DNA from: Atherinomorus stipes
Taxonomy: Eukaryota; Chordata; Actinopteri; Atheriniformes; Atherinidae
Length of the DNA stretch: 64,000 nt
Assembly: GCA_023101725.1 (NCBI GenBank)
Contig: JALJCO010001416.1
Span: 83,337 to 147,336 of the forward strand
Direction of reading: 5' to 3'
The translations under genes were made by a program, and so were the position numbers. Shown in pieces: positions 15,101 to 29,300 of the stretch (position 1 is its first letter; the number at the start of each line of letters is the position of its first letter). The notes beneath the pieces are model-generated. The model worked only from the letters and a program-made list of their open reading frames with translations. It was not told the origin of the DNA and made no database searches.

Positions 15101-17342
15101 TCCACAGCATATTTACCCGCAAATCGCGGGTAAAACGTCCCGTTTCAGAAAATACAGGACTTTGCTTTGAGAGAGGGAGACGAGGTGCTGCTACCAACGA
15201 GAAAGTAGCATCAATAAGCTAGTAAACGCTTAGAAATATATCAGCGATCAAAATAGAGGAAAGACAGGTAGAGAAGCCGCTGTGTGCTGTGGGGGTGTAA
15301 GGGGGTTGAACACGACAGTGAAAGGACGCCACTAGGGGGAGCCCCGAGCTGAAGTTACTGAGTTCTGCTTTAAGTTCTAGCGTGCAACCTGACATAACGG
15401 ACCCGTGCAGCGCGCTCACCATCCTGTTTCTTACAACTTGTAAACAACATGGATGTGAGATTGTTAAGCCACAGGAAGCTCTGCTGGTCAGTCTTCTGTC
15501 TGCGATCACTTCGGTTTAGATGAAGAGGGAGCTGAATAAAAGTTGACAAAACGAAATCAGTGTGCCGACACTGCAGAACTGCGGTTGCAGTGTTTCCCCC
15601 ATCAGCTTCACAACATTGAGGGGGAGCAGGGGGAATAACACCAGGGCCCGGTTGTTCATTCTCGGTTTTTTACCACTGGACCCCTACGGTCCTTAATCCT
15701 TGACCTGCCGTTAGCTAACCGACTGTTAAATATGCGTTGTTCAAAGCATGGTTAGTCATGCCGTCAGCTAACAGCTCCGTCAAAGTTAACCAGGGGTAGC
15801 ACCACTGGTTAGCACCAATGTATCCCACAATTCCCCATTTTGTTTACTTCTGGTATTGCAAAAAGTAATGTTGTACGTCTGTGTCTCCTTATTGCTGTGA
15901 GGAAGACACGGGGGCCGACTCTCACTTTATTTTCCCACCGTGAACAGAGCTGCTGTTAGCCACAACACACTCTTCCTCATCCCCCAGTCTCTCCATCCTT
16001 CCCCGTTCTCTTCACACTCCTGCGCCCCCCCCCCCAGCTCATCCGGCCTCACAGCACAGCAAACCCTCAGTAACAGAACACACGGGACACAGAAAGTATT
16101 GATAAGCAAACGATCCCTTTCACTTCAAGGAAAAAGAGGCAGAAATTTCTCTGCTGATGAAGAAAATGTCATTCTAAATAGTGAGTCCGTCGTGTCCACA
16201 GTTCGTGCACGCTCCAAATCGACTCGAAAGGATTACATATTTGCATTCTTTCCCGAAGTGGTGCGCAGCTCCTCGTTAGAATAATCCCCGATATCAAAAT
16301 CAAAGCCGCAATAACCGCCGTTCTTCTTTCTGAACCGGCATCATGAACGCAGCGTAAGCAACAAACGGATAATGAGAGAAAACACACCGTTAAAACTTTA
16401 GCGGCGGTCCTTAGGTGTGTTAACTTTAACGTAAGATAACACACGGTTAAATTAACTGAGTTTGAACAACAACATAACCGGACTGTTAAAGTTAACGGTC
16501 GGCTAAATGTTTTACGGCTGGTTAAAAGATAACGGAGTTTTGAACAACTGGGCCCAGGATGATAGCCGCTGTGTTAAAAACCAATAACTACAGATCAGCT
16601 CTGCTAAATGGTGTATTATTCATAAACTCTGTAACTGGTAACCTTCCAGTTACAGCATTCCGAATTTAAAAATAACTAAATAATCATAAGCAGATACACT
16701 CTGTGAAGTCATGTCGCCTTTCCAAATTAATTCAAAAACAAAAAAGAGAAAACACAGAGGACAGAAAAATGTAAAGGATTTCAAAAGTCCTGATAAAAAC
16801 CGTTTCATTCCATGAAGTCGTGCTAAATATTGTTAAAGTTCAGATCTAAGATGATGTACCGACATTAATTAAATGTGATTTTAACGGCGGTATCAGCTGT
16901 GTGCGTTCCCGCGACGTGCTCGTTCTCTGCACCAGCAGGTGAAGAGGAGAGCGAGTATTGCTATCTTCACCTTTCTCGGTAGAGTTTAAAACTGATATTT
17001 GTGTCTGAGTTTCAGCTGGTTGACGTGTTTTCAGACGCGCGTGCTGTTTTAAGAGCTACTATAAACCTGTTTAGGGGAAATGAGAAGTTAAACCAGTTTG
17101 TGAGCTGGTGCTGGATAGAAAACCAGATCACAATAAATTAACCTGACTTTGTAGGCGGTGCTGGGGCTGGTAGGGAAACACTGGTTCGGGTATGTAATAT
17201 GAACTCACTGTGATGTTAAATTTTAGTGAACTTGTTGATAAAACACAAGACAGTTAATATTTGTGTATTTTTTCCATTACTGTACTGAGGCAAGATATGT
17301 GTATAGGCAAACAAGACACATAGCCATGTATATTTATATATA

Positions 17343-17390
<48 letters not shown>

Positions 17391-20300
17391 GGCTATGTGT
17401 CTTGTTTGCCCTTCTTTCTGTCCATGCCGACCTTTTTACTTCCACTAAATCTTAAAATAAAACAACACAATGGTAGCAGTGATTTAATGAAGTTCTCTTT
17501 GTCCAAACCAGTTTTCGTTGAACCTGACACAAGGCTCCAGTGTCCCACTGCTGAAAGTTTTAACATGCTTTGATATGCATGAATGGGCCTTATCCTTCTG
17601 CTTCTGTGTAATCTTTCCCCCCTTTTTCCCCCTTTTTTGCTGGGGGGCTTGGTGAGTCCCTCTGGCAGCATATGTTAATTTCACTGTACCAGTTTTTGCC
17701 TGCAGTGGATTTTACAAGAAGCTTCATTAAATATCCTAGAATCCACATGTAGGATGAGAAGACTTTTTTTTAACTGTTAAAGAAGAGATGCAATTAACTT
17801 TTGGATGAGCATTTATAAAAAATCTTTAAGCAGCAAGGGCTCAATGAGTTTACTTGAGTAGGCTTATTTATATTTCCTGATATGGCCCCATGGTCGATCA
17901 TAGATAAAGGGCCAAAAATTTAAATACATTGCTGACAAAAATTGCTACATCCATTTTTAAAGATGTGTTTTCATTGGTAAAACAGTATTTCTTATGATTT
18001 CATTGTTGAACAGTTATTGAAAGTTGTACAAATGATTTCCTAGACCTTTCCTTCTTCAATATCTCAAACTCCTTATCTACATGTGCAAGTTGATCTTTTC
18101 ATACATGGAGACAAAACACAAACCATATGTGCATACAGAAAGGTTGTCCTTCTCCTTAATCATTTATTTTCTCTTTCTTTCCCTGTCCATCGGGGAATCC
18201 ATCACTGCGAAGATTGTTTGGTGGGCAACTTAAACACTGAATCCTTATATGGTCAGAAAATTCACATTGCCAGTTCCAACAAAAATAACTCCAGTTTGTT
18301 GATGTGACTACCTTGGGAAACAAGACCACACACGTAAGTGAGGACAAACTGGAGCAACTGCTACACTACCCCTTCCACATGTCAGTCTACTGATCAGTTA
18401 CACTGGCAAAGACAAACCTGTGGGAGAGCTAGGTGAGGAAGAATAACTGCCAGACACTGAGTTTCACTTCCAAATACTGCGATTTTTAAACACCAACTGA
18501 TTGCTAGCCATGCACTTCTTAATAAAACCACCTTTTTTATTTGCTGCACTTATGGAATTTAATGCTTTTTTATATGTATTTCATTTGTAAACAAAATATT
18601 CAAAATATTCTCCTAGAATATTCATTCAAATTTGCACAAAGGCAGAGCCCTTTTTACTTTGAGAATTTAATAAGAACAAATCTGTAAGTCTAAAGGAAAG
18701 CTCTGTCGGCAATGGAGCTTCACTTTGCACCTATCACAAGTATTTCTTTTTTTTTTTCTACTGCACCACTAAACATAGCCTTCCCCAGCTACTTTAAAAG
18801 AACCCAATGAAATATTAATCATCACACCACTTCCAGAGAACCATATGAGAACACACTTTACAGTGTTAGAGTGCAAAAGCCCCCATAGGCTCAGCCCACT
18901 CCTGTTCTGAGTGTTCATACTGCTCTTCCTTTTAAAAGGAAACAGGAGCCTCACAGAAGCCAGTCACTTTGCTAGCCACGCACTACTATATAAAACAATC
19001 TTCTTATTTGCCACATTTATGACCTTCAAAGTATCTGATGAGCTTGGATGAAGATGGCACATGTCTCAAGCTAATTTCCTGCTTGCTATGTATTCAGGAT
19101 ATCAGCTTACCTAGACAGACTGCTGCTAATACGACAGTTGTGACACTCAACATTAGGCAAGCAATATAAGGCAGTGTAGTTAATATTTAATAATCTAGAT
19201 GAAGCCATACTTAAAAGGTTGTGAAAGGTCTTGCTTTTTATTGCTTTATCTCATGATCTGATTTTCTGATTCCACAAGCACACATATCCTGTTACCATGT
19301 GTCCCAGATTACAATCAAAGCTCATGTCTCAGTTGCGGATTTCAGACTGCACAGATCCAACTTGAACACATCATGAATTTCCATCCCACTAACAGCCGTC
19401 TTACCTGTTTTGGTGTTAATAGCAAAGAAACCCTGGGGATTGCCGCTGGTGATCCTGTAGGTGAGTTTATCACTGGCCTTGGCATCTGGATCGATGGCGT
19501 TTATCTGGATGATTGACACATCTTTTGGAGAGTTCTCCATGACAGATGGGTAGTAGACAGGTTCGGAGGTTTGTGGTGCGTTGTCATTGACATCCTGCAC
19601 TTCAATGTAAACCTCCACAAAAGCAGAAAGGGGCACCACACCACGGTCCATAGCGTAGACTGTTAGCCAATAGTGAGGTGTTGTCTCATGATCCAGAAGC
19701 TCTTGCGTTCGAATAACACCTAAAAGACAAGGGGGAAAAAATCAGAAATGTATTCTTCAGCATACCGAGAACATTTTCATATGCAACACATGACCTGAAT
19801 CTGACATCACTGCCTGCATTTTCAGTGAACTCAGTAAAATTGATTTTGGCAGTGAAGAAAGGGGAAGCACAGCTGCCCATGAAAAGGCAGTTGTATGGGC
19901 TGGTTGAAGGGACCTTTCCTGAAACATGTCAAGGTGGTACATTAACAACAACCAGTCAGCGCTCTCCCGCTCTCCTGTTTACATTTCACTGCCATGCGGG
20001 GGCTCTAACCTTCAGCTGAGCAAACAAAAGAGCTTTCAAGCACATATATGAGTAGAGGAGGATGACAATGGTTAAATAGAGTGGTGAATGAGCAGATCCT
20101 GCAACCTGAAAGAAATATGTAAATCTATATGATGCTGCATCTGACAGAGATGTATTGGACTGGTGTAATACCTTAATCATCTTCTGACATTCTCAATCAC
20201 CAGGTTACATGTTTTAGTGTTTGAAACTTGAAACAGTGAGAAAGTCGCTTGTTGATCTTTCTACAGCAAAGCTAACAGTTCACATCAGTGAGTTTGCTTT

Positions 20301-23300
20301 GCTCTTGTGCTTTTTATTTCTGTGTGATTCCTCTTCCCAGCACTTACCAGGTGCTCAGTGGCCCCCAGTTACATGATGTTATTTAATTCGGAATGAATTA
20401 TTCCGAATTAATTAATTCCAAATTAAATTATTCTCCTGTGTGTTTACATGAAAAAACACGTTTATCTAATTCCACTTTATATCTGGGGGCTGGGAAGCGT
20501 TCTGATTGGACAGGGGCGACATGACATATTTACGTCCATTTACGTTTACCTGGAAACGAACAACCTGGTGCTTGCTCTTTTTTGTTCTGGCTATGACATG
20601 GAAAACCACATAATAATACAGATTCTATCCTTGATTTCGACTTTAATTTTGAAGCAGCAGCTTGACACTAACATACTTCTTCATTTCTGCCAGGTGGAAA
20701 CGCTTGTTTCCAATGCGCTTCAATGGCCGCAATTACAAGTGGAAGGGAAGGAGCATGCTCTTAACTTAGAGCAGAATAAAAGGTTTACATGACAGAGGAA
20801 TTATCTTATTCGGAATTAAAAGAGGAATAAACCAACCACTTAGTTTGGCATTAAGTTTTATTCAGAATCATCGTTTTAAGTCAGAATTAGGGGTTTACAC
20901 GGTCTTCTTTAATGTTCTTAAAGGGTAGGGATGCACCGATGCATCGGCTGGACATCGGTATCGGCCGATGTTTGCCTTGTTAACTGCCATCGGCCATCGG
21001 CCAATAAAAATAATATTTGCCGATGGCAGTGGCCGATTATTATATTACCCTAGTGATTGTATATTTACAACAAACTTCATCCATGGCAGGACGGGGTTTT
21101 GTACACAATGGTGTGCACAAAAGCTCAGATGCACACGACAATTCCAATATGTTAGCTTAACCTAAACACAATTAATTAAGCTGCATCTATATTGGATTCA
21201 TTGGTTCTATTTTCATCTACGCAGTCTTTAAGTTTCCCATATTATAAGTTTATACTGGCCCCTAATGTACTGGACAGTAATGTTGCCTTCATAGCCAACT
21301 GGTACAGTTGTACAACTTAACTGCTTGTTAAGTTGGTGGTGTGTTCAAGTGCTACTATATTACAACAAACACTGTAAACATGAAGGAGACAAATACTTTC
21401 ATAACAATAAAACCTTCCAGAAGCTATTTCCATGTCTGTTATTCACACTAACTGAATAACTAGTAGAAAAATATAGCTATATTTGCCTTTACTGTTACCT
21501 GAAACAAATAAAAGTAAAGCTGGCAGTAAAACGATCTAAAAATTAAATGGTGATTAAATTCACCAATCTTGGTGATAAGCATTAGAAATTTTCTGCCTAT
21601 CCATCTACAGAGGCAGCTGTGTATCTCTGCATATTCTGGTTGCTAACCACCAAGAAAACCCACAACAGGGAAAGTGAAAAAGAATGCAATGACCTGCCAG
21701 CAGACTGAGGAAGGAAGCTGAGCAGAAACTTAGGAAGCAGGGATGGGACTGAAATATAGCTCTTATCTTCCCAAACAAACAAAAATGAAGCAGCTATGTC
21801 AGTGGTATGGAAGTGGTTTGGATCCAGTAAAAATGATGACGAGCAGCTCAATACGATGAAAGATCTTTGCTGGTTGCTGGATGCCCAAACCAGAACTACT
21901 ATTTGTCTAATCGATTGAAAGGTGCAGAAAGCATGAAAATGTGGGCCAATGCAACTCATTGCACCAGTTCTTGCAGTTCAAGTGTCAAACAGGAAAGCAT
22001 TGTTTCATCATGTGAGGCTGCCACCCCATATGAAAACATTCTAAATGAAGCGGAGTGAGTCCAACAGCAGTTTCATATTTCATAGCAAAATACAACATTA
22101 ACTTGCTACATTGTGATTGAGATCAATCAATTTGCCATTTCATCAAGACAAGACAAAAGTTATTCCTGTTACGGGTAAATATCATTACCAGATTCAGTGA
22201 AGTCTGTTTTCTATTGATAGTTAATATTTATAACCATTACTCCAGTCTCTTGTGTCTTTGATAAAAAGCCTTCACAAGGCCATATAACTAATAGTTTACA
22301 TAAGATATGTTTACATAGGAACCCCCCCACCCCCCCGGTTAAAATAAGATTTCTTCTGAAAGATCCACACCTTAAATGACAAGTCACAAAATTCTCAAAT
22401 TTACCTCAGGAGGGGAGTTCAACTCATTTATTTTCTAGCCCTGCTTTACTTCAAGTTCCCTGTATTTTCATCCAGGGATCATATCTTGTCATCAGTCATC
22501 ATTACAGCTCTCTCAACTTAGCTTGAGGCATGTAATAAGATGAGTAGCCAAGCAGGAAAAATAGGCAGCTTGCAAAAGTTTTGTGAAGCCACAAGTCACA
22601 GCAAAATTAACAGTCAGCAGTGTGACCAGAATGCAAATGAGATGACTGGTTAGTCAAAACACTTGCTGAAAACGGACGGTGCTTAAAGCTGTGCATTCAT
22701 TTAATCAACAGTTTTTGATGTACACATTTAAACTGTGCAATTTTACTAATGCATCAGTTTTATCTTTAGCTCCATGTCATACTGTTATGCGATGGAAACA
22801 TATGTTCTGCATTAACCAATAGATGAGTGAGTTTTCTAGGGCTGGACAATAGAATGAAAAAAGTGATCATAATAATTACAACATCACTGATGATACTGAT
22901 GGCCACACAAGAAGTCACAGGCACAGAAAAATCCTTCCTCCATTTGTCCAACTTGACAAGACGTACAGTAGAATAAAGCATCTGCAAATTGTATTTAAAT
23001 TTCATCTGGTTTTCAGTTTGCTTTGTTATTTAAATAACACTGTATTATGACAGTTTAAAGCTGATCTGCTTGGATCTGCCATGTTCACTTGTTCATTCGT
23101 TCAGTGAAGCTCCACTGTCATATAGTGTTTTTTTTTTTTTTTTTTTAGTTGATTCAGTTCACCATTGAATCAAACCACCTACATGGCCAAAATCAGTTTC
23201 TCTCAATGAGATAATGCCAAATTAGGATTTTTACTATGGTATGAGTAACAATTTAGCTGTTTAGAAAATTAATGTGTAAATTTCACAGATTAATCTCCCT

Positions 23301-26300
23301 GGAATCTCCCCTACTAATTGTTTTCAGCCCATATTGCTCATCTCTGGTGCACATGCATTTGCACTAAAGAGAAATTGTGTGAGAAAAAGAAGAGACAATT
23401 CTGGAAAATATGAGACATCTTTTGTGCTTCTGCAAAGGAGATACCACGCTCAAGTACTTGGTGATTGGAGTGGCAGTCACCAGCCAAGTGCAACTATTCT
23501 ACTTTACTAGGGTCAATGCTTCTTAACTTGTAGCTGTCAGCATACAGAAGATAACTTCAAAGTAATCGTGAAAGGGATTATGCAGTGGTTATTGTCAATG
23601 CTTAAAATGTCACTGAGTTTTTTTAGTTTTTCATCCGTTTTGAAAAAACAAAAGAGAGAGAGACTGAGAGATAAAGAAAGAAAAATGTTTTTTTTTAAAA
23701 ACAGCCCATATGAAAAGCTATCTGCCACAGGTCTTGGGTGAGCAGTTTCTAAAAAGCACATGAAAAATGAATCTGAAGAATTTAGACACCACACCCATCC
23801 TATACCTTGCCTACCAAATAAAGAAGGAGAGAAACCTGCCCCGGGGCCACAAAAGAAGAAGAAAAAAAAAAGCTGTGCAACAGCCTCTGCCAGATTTGCT
23901 TTCCGCTTTTTTTTCCCTTGCTCTTTTCTTCCCCTCTGGCTTTGTTCTTCAAAGCTACTTGAGCACAGTGGCAGTGCAGTCGAGGCTTCAGACGGCCAGC
24001 AGATTTTCAGTTATTGAGACCAGCAGGTATTTTATGCTCATGTGTGCCTAATCTACAGTTCATTCTATAAAAACTCAAAAGTCACAATGAAGATTTTGGC
24101 ATCCACCTTTTTTTTTTTTAAACCTTTTTAAACATTTGCCCTGAAACAGCTGACTGCATGGTACCAGTCAAAGCAGTGAGGTGAAGGTACCAGTGTATTC
24201 AGTACGATCTGTATAACAAGATTAAAAGCCAGCAAAAGACACTTTCTCTCTAGTTGTTTTCTTTGCACATTTCTGAACCAACCCTGGCATTGTCGCCATC
24301 CACAGTGACCTAACAGCTGTGGTTGTGTTTAGCTAATTTGGCAGAAACTACTACTTCTTTGCTCATACTGTAGTTGCATGTTAAAGTTAGGAGTCTGCTT
24401 TGAAAACCTCAGTTCATTTTGCTCACCTCTACCCCACATTCCTCTGTCTTCTCAGGCCTTGAGCTCACAAGCTTGCATAAACTTTCTCACTGCCCTGCCC
24501 CCCCTCACCCCCCACCCCTTCTAAAGCCTTGGCAAAATGCTTCAAATTCCAGTACCTCGTTGTTGGGCCTAGTGTAATAGAACGAGTCCTAAACTAAGCT
24601 TTCTATTGCCCAGCAACTTGATATCACATTATCCCAGTTCCCAGACATCTGTGGTCAGGATCTGTGTTTTTGGGGGATTTTAAGCCTGTTAATGCCTGAA
24701 ATGGCCAGAAAATCCAAAGATCTAAAGTGCAGTCCGAGAATATGTTACACGGACAAAATGTGAAACACATTACATGAGGCACCAATTTAATTATTTTGGT
24801 GAAGTAATTATTAGTTGAAGGCAAAAACTCAACTTTTTTTTTTTTTTTTTTATCAAATCCATGTGAGAAATTGAAAGGCTGCACCAGCTTCTCACTGCAT
24901 TAACAAACTTTGAGGGTCATTTCCAAGCCCTCAAGACATGCTGGCAATTTCACTTTAACAGATGACATCATCAAAACAAAACAAATTGCAATGACACTTC
25001 TACAGAACCGCCAATCAACTAAACAAGAAATACAAAAGTCTACTTTTACTTACACAAAGTCATTTTTAGCCAGGAAACGGATGCACTGTCGGTGTTAATG
25101 GTGATTCTAATACTAGCTAGCAACCTGACAGCCAGTCAGACAATTTTTCCATGGCCACTATAAATGCTGGCTTGTTATCTTCACGATAAAGGTTGAGCAA
25201 GTTGTAAATACTTGTGAAATGCAGCAGTAGTTTGACAGTAAGACTAGTCATTTCCAGTAAATGCACAATTTCTTGTGTTATATTTGACACTACCTCTCAC
25301 ACTGGAGCCTAAAGCATGTACTGTATTTAGATAGCTAGATGTGGAAAAAAAATTAAAAATAGATGGAACTTCTTGTACATCAGCTATACATAAAGAAGTC
25401 ACTATGATGGGTTTCTGCAACATATGATTGTGGCACACCACTATGCCAAACTAAAAGTCGCCATGCTTTCAGAAATATTATCTTTTTTTTTTATTTTGTG
25501 TGTAACCAAGGGGCAAACTCCGCCTCAGAACAGTGAAGCTCGCTTGCTTGTTGCAAATAGTGTAATCCTCCCTTCATCCGCTAGGGGCTGGCTCCAAGAG
25601 CGAGCAAATCCCCATAGACTCCCATGTTAAAAACGCCAACTTCACAGCAGAAATAAACAGGTTTACAGCCTGGTTCAAAAAATTATTTTAGGTTTATTAG
25701 GTCAAGTTTACCTTCATGTCAACTGTGAGGGGGGTGAATTTTTTTATAACTCATTCGTTTAGATGTTATTTATTCTTCAAATTACACATAATTAAGGGCG
25801 TGTCCTTATGATTGACATGCGGCAGACCGGAAGCTCCGCCTGCCGACCGGAGGCTCCTAGTTAGCTCCTTCTTTGCTCTTAATAAGGTCTCAGTTTGTTA
25901 CAGAGTCGCACAACGGCGGTGTTTAGTCAGCGAATTGCAAGTCTAAGCATGTCTTACCTTAACCATGCCGCTTAGGGGGCTTATCTTTGTTAGCTCCTCT
26001 AAGTTTCGTGTTAGCTCAGTTAGCGTTTAGCCCACAGTACGTCAGCTGTCAATCATTTGCCTCGCGGCCGCGCTGTGCCCATTTTAGTATTTTCCTGGAG
26101 TGACGACGTACGTGACACGGCAAGATGGCGACGGTAAGACACGCCCACCTGGCTTCACATTTCTCTATTCAGAAGAGACCGGAAGCTACGTCCAGTAATT
26201 ATATACAGTCTATGTGTGTAACAAATGTTAATGACTTTTTTATAAATAGAATGATAAACACACATTTGTGCACATTTATAGACCATAATAAGATTATGAA

Positions 26301-29300
26301 ATTGTAATCAGGAAATTTGAGAAATGTAACTTCTTTTATTTTTGTGAAACTTTTTCTCACTAAATCTTACTGTATTATTCATTATGAAAAATCATTCTGA
26401 TTTGCTTTCAGTTTGAATCAGGCCACATTTAGGGTCCGTTCACACTTGGGCAGTTTTTCCCACTTCAAACGGACCGTGGTCCATTCCACAGATAGCCCGC
26501 TTCATTTGATGCAGTCTGAACACCAACCACCAACCCCCACAAGCCGGGGCTCTCGGTTCACTTGCAAGTGGACTATCGGACGTCCAGCACACCTAATGGA
26601 AATAACATTTGTCAACCGCTAGGGATGTAAAAATAATCGATAAAAAGAAAAATCAGGATATAATTCCGTCTCAGATTTTAATTATCACAAAACCGTGATT
26701 ATCGTACTTTGAAAAACTCACAGTGATGTTGCTAGGAAGTGATAGCCAGGAAAAGCAGCAGCAGTCCCTCAGACACAGTTTGCATGTTTTGCCTCTGAAA
26801 ACATGGAGGAAGGTACCGCATGGACAGCTCTGGAGATTTTTCCTTCTAAAAGGACAAAGTCTAAAGTCTGGATGTATTCTGGATTTTTTTTTAAAGATGC
26901 TGGGAGAAAACTTATTCATTTATGGTGTTATTTTAATGTTTCTGCCACATTTAATATGGTGGTGTTGCTGTGATATGAACATGTGATTTCTATTAAAGTG
27001 CATGAAACAGCAAAAGTTTCCTTTCTGGACCAGTTCTTCTGAAATCTGTCAGACTAGATCAAGTCTTAAGCACTAACTGTGAAGAAAAGTATTCTTGGGT
27101 TGTATCTACAATATTGCATAAAGCAAGGAACTGTCTTATGGTCATAAGATGCATCTTTAATGCACATTTATAAGTTTGATGTCTGCATGTTATGCCAATA
27201 CAAAAGTCCATTGTGCTTTTTCGTATTTTTTTAATTGAAACTTGGTGAAAATATTTTAGTGTGTGCATAAGAAGGTTTTGAACATTTTGAGCAGATTTCA
27301 CCAATACCGCGATAATATTAATAACTGTGACCATTTTGGTCACAATAACAGTGACATGAAATTTTTTATATTGTTATATGCCTATGGACTGCAATAAAGC
27401 AGAAGAATTCCGTTTCAATTTTTCCCATTTTCGGCGTTTTTCCGTTTTTAATTTTTGAGAATTCCGTTTTTATCAATTTTACACAAATTTAACACCAATA
27501 CAGTGTATAAAACAATTAAATTTAGCCAATTAATGCCGTTATAATTACTAACTTGAATGCTTTCACGCTTTTAAACAAATTTAAGGAAAAAACATGGCAC
27601 AAGTTTAAACAAACAAAAAAAAAGAAAATGCCAATAGTAAATAATACATAATACAGAACAGTTACTAATTTACAGATGGTGGTCCACACCATAGACCATA
27701 AGAAACATATGTCCGGGTTAGATCACCGGACACACAGGCTAATAATCATGGGGAAACGTCTCTGTCCTGTATTCTGCTGCTTTGAAACCGCGTCCATTCA
27801 GAGCACAGCGAATGGAAGGAAGTCAGTTAATAGAAAGCAAAGTCGATTCGGCCAATTTTTAAAATAAAACACTTTGCACAGAATCTGGATCACGTTTTAC
27901 TCTGAAACATCAGCGTTACACCCAAACCTGCTGCACCAAGCCGTCAGCTGAGAGAATCTCACTTTACACTATGTGACACCTGGATGACGAGACGTTCATA
28001 GGCTGTAGTTTAATTCACCAGTAGAAGCACAACAACCAAGGAAAAGTGATCAAACAAAGATCAAACGCGTAGTACGCAGGTCGGTCTGGCTAAATAACCA
28101 GGAGGAAAGCTGGCAAAGCCGCTCGCGGTGCTTCCTCGTGGAGCGGGGGGGAGCACGCGTGGGGTGGGTGCGCTCTGCCCCCCCCCCTTGGGGCAGTTTT
28201 CCGGGCAAAGCTTTCCCTTTTTATATATATATAAAGAAAAAAACATATTTTTGGCAATCATTGCTCATTTCCGTGACATTCCGTGTTTATAATAAATTCT
28301 GTTTTTAATGTTCAATTCCATGATTCCGTCCGTGATTCCGTGATCGCGGATTTCATAGGGCTCTACTAATAATAATAAGCAGAAAGATTTCCACTTTAAT
28401 CACGGAGTCTGTTTTTCTTCTTCTTCCTGCTTTTTCACCATTATCAGTGGTTGTATTGGGGAGCATCGCCCTCTAGCAGGCAGTTGTTTAACTATAGTGG
28501 TTTAAGAAGGCCGTTTGGTCCGCTTCAGTTACTGCAGTTTGAACACAAACCGAAACAAAGAAAAGTCCGAAATTTTTTAGAATTGGACTGAGGTCCCAGA
28601 CTATCGTGGTGTGAATGCACCCTTAACCTTGCAGAAAATGATGTCATTTTAGGTAATCTCTTAAATAGACCTTGCTACTGAAAACCAGTAGAAGTCAGCA
28701 GTGTGAATATAAAACTCAAGTTTTACAATAACATGATAACACTGACCTTAACATAGTTTCCCCTGGCGTTTGATATCAGAAGCAGTTATTTACACGAATC
28801 TAGCCTCAGTATATCTACCACTTTGATAAAACGTGCACTTATGAATTGCTGTATATCATGCTATTATGAACAGGCATGATATAAGTGGCATGACTCACAT
28901 AAATCCTGCTGGTTTGTTTGAAGGCCAAGCAGAGGTCATAATGTTGGGATGGGTCTAAGCAATAATCATAATGATGATAAAGTATCACATAAAACTCCGG
29001 CTCTCATATATAACTCAACATGCTGGACAAACCTTTACACCCCAGTGAACTGGTGAGCCATTTCTACTTAAAGCACCAAGAAACATAGTAGTGGCAGAAA
29101 AACAGTTGCCAGCAGCTTCCTTGTAGGAATATTTTGTTTAGCTTTTTTTGCTATAAATGTATTGAGTATGAAACACCAAAAAAGATTTGATAGTAAACTC
29201 CATACTTCTTCAGCAGTGAAAATAAGAAAAAAAAAAAAAGTTAAGGAAACATTAGAATCATTCATTTGTAACCATCTGTAATCATTAAGATGTCAGATAC

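Larger units (their letters stand above)
7769..19404 (-). other. fat1 intron 3 (11.6 kb)
   Basis: Outside the repeats listed separately (9975-10090, 10430-10620, 14512-17183, 17306-17410), this is AT-rich intron. 7.8-9.9 kb, 10.7-14.5 kb and 17.5-19.4 kb hold poly-A and other short simple runs (a run of 14 Cs at 12363-12376) but no coding, RNA or element structure that I can support. Confidence 0.85.

Noticed and set aside
17254..17448. IYIYIY- and YIYIYI-rich frames
   Set aside because: Translation of the TA microsatellite, not a protein.
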